Source: Firmicutes bacterium UBA6811 (GTDB taxonomy: Bacteria > Bacillota > SHA-98 > UBA4971). Taken from it: a DNA stretch of 6,373 bases. The notes below the pieces were generated by a model, which had not been told where the DNA came from, ran no database searches, and worked only from the letters and a program-made list of their open reading frames with translations. A program made the translations under genes and the position numbers. Shown here one piece after another: positions 5,529 through 6,373 of the stretch. The stretch's first letter is position 1; each line of letters starts with the position of its first letter. The stretch lies in contig DKEX01000033.1 of assembly GCA_002452295.1 (NCBI GenBank), forward strand, positions 1 to 6,373, read 5' to 3'.

Positions 5529-5542
5529 GCTGAAAGTCCTCG

Positions 5543-5558
5543 GGCATAGTTCTATGCC
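5543..5558 (-). terminator. Hairpin at the stop codon of the 111-aa gene
   Basis: GGCATAG (5543-5549) and CTATGCC (5552-5558) form a 7-bp stem with a 2-nt centre, beginning at the last base of the TAG stop. There is no T-tract, so it may protect the mRNA end or act as a protein site and not as an intrinsic terminator. Confidence 0.35.
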
Positions 5559-5893
5559 TACGGCCCCCGAAACCCGTCCCCTGGGCCGTCCTGCGCCCTT
5601 TCAGCGAGGAATCGTGACAATCCTTCGTCGGCCTCCACGAGTTGGTCGAAAAGCGGGCCAACGGCCTCCATGAAACCCGGCGCCTCCACAAGTTCGGCGC
5701 CCGACAGGCCGGGGTGCTGGTCCAGGAATGCGATTATGGCTTGTTGAAGCGCCACGGCCTCCGCGTGGTGGGCCACAAGCGCCGCCCCGAGGACGTTTGA
5801 AAACTCCGCGTCCATCGGGTCCACGCGCCCCGACCGTGCCAGAGCTTCAATCCGTCCGGCCAGCCTCGCGATGCGCTCCCTCAAGCTCGCCAT
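5558..5893 (-). CDS. Hypothetical helical protein (111 aa)
   Basis: I do not recognise this protein. It is predicted almost wholly helical: an N-terminal basic helix (MASLRERIARLAGRIEALAR) could be coiled coil, followed by alanine- and leucine-rich helices (residues 35-60 and 68-98) and a Gly/Pro tail. There is no signal peptide, membrane segment or cysteine. Its ATG lies 8 nt after AAGGGGGG and overlaps the previous gene by 13 bp, so the two are probably translationally coupled and may function together. It belongs to the element's minus-strand cargo and is followed by the noncoding control region. Confidence 0.75.
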   Translation of the reverse strand: MASLRERIARLAGRIEALARSGRVDPMDAEFSNVLGAALVAHHAEAVALQQAIIAFLDQHPGLSGAELVEAPGFMEAVGPLFDQLVEADEGLSRFLAERAQDGPGDGFRGP

Positions 5894-6225
5894 CTGCCAT
5901 TCCCCCCTTGTCGTGGGTTTTGCAGTCGGGCCTCCAGTTCGGCCACGCGGTTTTCGAGGGTCCCCACCTCCAGGGCTTTGAGGACCGTCAGGGCCACTGT
6001 CCCGATCACCCGCGCCTTTTGCATGGTCTCCGTGGGCGTCAGCCGCTGCAACCCCTGCACCTCGCGGAGGGCCGCCTCCAGGACCTGAAGCACGTCCTGC
6101 GCCGTCCGAATACGGAGAAGCGGCGTCACCGGGTTAGCCAGGGTTTTACGGGTTTTACTCGCTCGGCGCAACCGCTGATAGTCGCGCATATACCCGCGTC
6201 GCCGTTCAGGGTCACGAAATGGCAA
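5881..6225 (-). CDS. Hypothetical protein with basic N-terminus and C-terminal coiled coil (114 aa)
   Basis: The protein starts MPFRDPERRRGYMRDYQRLRR, a basic tyrosine/arginine-rich opening often seen in small proteins of phages and integrative elements, though I cannot name a family. Residues 42-90 are helical, and ENRVAELEARL (91-101) is a short coiled coil. A GTG at 6234 would be the longest start, but it lies inside the Shine-Dalgarno sequence GGGGAGG. TTG 6225 lies 8 nt after that site and gives the natural-looking N-terminus, so I choose it. The Shine-Dalgarno sequence overlaps the end of the upstream gene. Nucleic-acid binding is a guess from the basic N-terminus. Confidence 0.75.
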   Translation of the reverse strand: MPFRDPERRRGYMRDYQRLRRASKTRKTLANPVTPLLRIRTAQDVLQVLEAALREVQGLQRLTPTETMQKARVIGTVALTVLKALEVGTLENRVAELEARLQNPRQGGNGRWRA

Positions 6226-6230
6226 AGGGT

Positions 6231-6373
6231 TCACCTCCCCAGAGGGATGATGGGGACCTGCCGCTCTCGCAGAAGGCTTTCCTGAGGGTCCTCTTGGGCC
6301 AGGGCGCCGGGCAGGATCTCACCAGATGCGTCCTCGTCCTCGGGGCGGGGTGAATCGTGGGCCACGGCGCCGG
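6231..6373 (-). CDS. 3' end of an upstream element gene (partial)
   Basis: A minus-strand frame open from the window edge ends in TGA at 6231-6233. Its last 46 residues are acidic and disordered-looking at first (SPRPEDEDASGE), then end in RERQVPIIPLGR. The stop overlaps the Shine-Dalgarno region of the next gene, which is the usual spacing inside an operon, and the two other frames are closed or lack such coupling. The bulk of the gene lies outside the window and its function is unknown. Confidence 0.5.
   Translation of the reverse strand, partial: GAVAHDSPRPEDEDASGEILPGALAQEDPQESLLRERQVPIIPLGR

Larger units (their letters stand above)
3239..6373. mobile_element. Integrated mobile element, left end with integrase module (right end outside window)
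   Basis: A tRNA-3'-end-like scar, repeat arrays, a tyrosine recombinase, an excisionase-like HTH gene and a run of small overlapping genes, all on the minus strand, follow the + strand helicase and nitrilase region. This order is that of one end of an integrated phage, integrative element or island. The left boundary is placed at the tRNA-like sequence. The other end is not visible, and no capsid, terminase, relaxase or conjugation gene is seen, so the element type stays open. Confidence 0.7.

Noticed and set aside
5113..5691. Minus-strand frame of 192 codons spanning the HTH gene start, its promoter and the control region
   Set aside because: It runs through the consensus promoter, the Shine-Dalgarno sequence and several repeats, and overlaps two better-supported genes in other frames.
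1..6373. CRISPR array or insertion-sequence transposase
   Set aside because: No regularly spaced 24-40-bp repeats with unique spacers and no DDE or HUH transposase motifs were seen on either strand.

Overview
The window looks like the edge of a chromosome from a GC-rich bacterium into which a mobile element has inserted. The perfect anti-Shine-Dalgarno match at one start (AGGAGGTGATC), the use of GTG and TTG starts, and the textbook TTGACA/TACAAT promoter suggest a GC-rich Bacillota-type host. This is inference, because no gene in the window fixes the taxonomy.

Left part (1-3238, + strand): two overlapping genes encode a SNF2/RapA-type helicase split over two polypeptides. The first is the ATPase/translocase. 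The second carries a RapA-C-like region, a coiled coil and a C-terminal zinc-ribbon half. Directly behind them, in a GTGA overlap, lies the C-terminal piece of a carbon-nitrogen hydrolase (nitrilase family) whose N-terminal half and catalytic residues are missing. The second helicase protein ends with only three visible cysteines, so a deletion at about 2985-3003 may have damaged both genes.

Junction (3239-3382): a 22-nt sequence on the minus strand reads like the 3' end of a tRNA (six bases of the T-loop, the T-stem 3' strand, acceptor strand CTTCGGC, A, CCA), but no matching 5' half precedes it. It lies about 117 bp from the integrase stop codon and is the best candidate for an attachment-site scar (attL). 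Between it and the integrase are a GCGGTACCGC palindrome, one arm of an inverted repeat whose partner lies 2 kb away, and a tandem AGCT-centred repeat array that runs into the integrase stop codon.

Element (3261 to beyond 6373, all genes on the minus strand): a strong promoter drives an operon of three overlapping genes in the order HTH-zinc-ribbon protein (excisionase-like candidate), 63-aa helical protein, tyrosine recombinase. Upstream is a noncoding control region of about 290 bp (5268-5557) with a divergent promoter, an operator-like palindrome, the partner of the junction repeat, a long inverted repeat and iteron-like GGGGT(C)AAAA repeats. Beyond it are two overlapping small genes of unknown function and the 3' end of a third gene that runs off the window. 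The element's right end is not in the window, so its type (prophage, integrative element or genomic island) cannot be decided here.

No complete new system is proved by this window. The most unusual features are the repeat pair bracketing the recombination operon, the dense control region, the HTH-zinc-ribbon fusion in the excisionase position, and the split helicase next to the insertion site.
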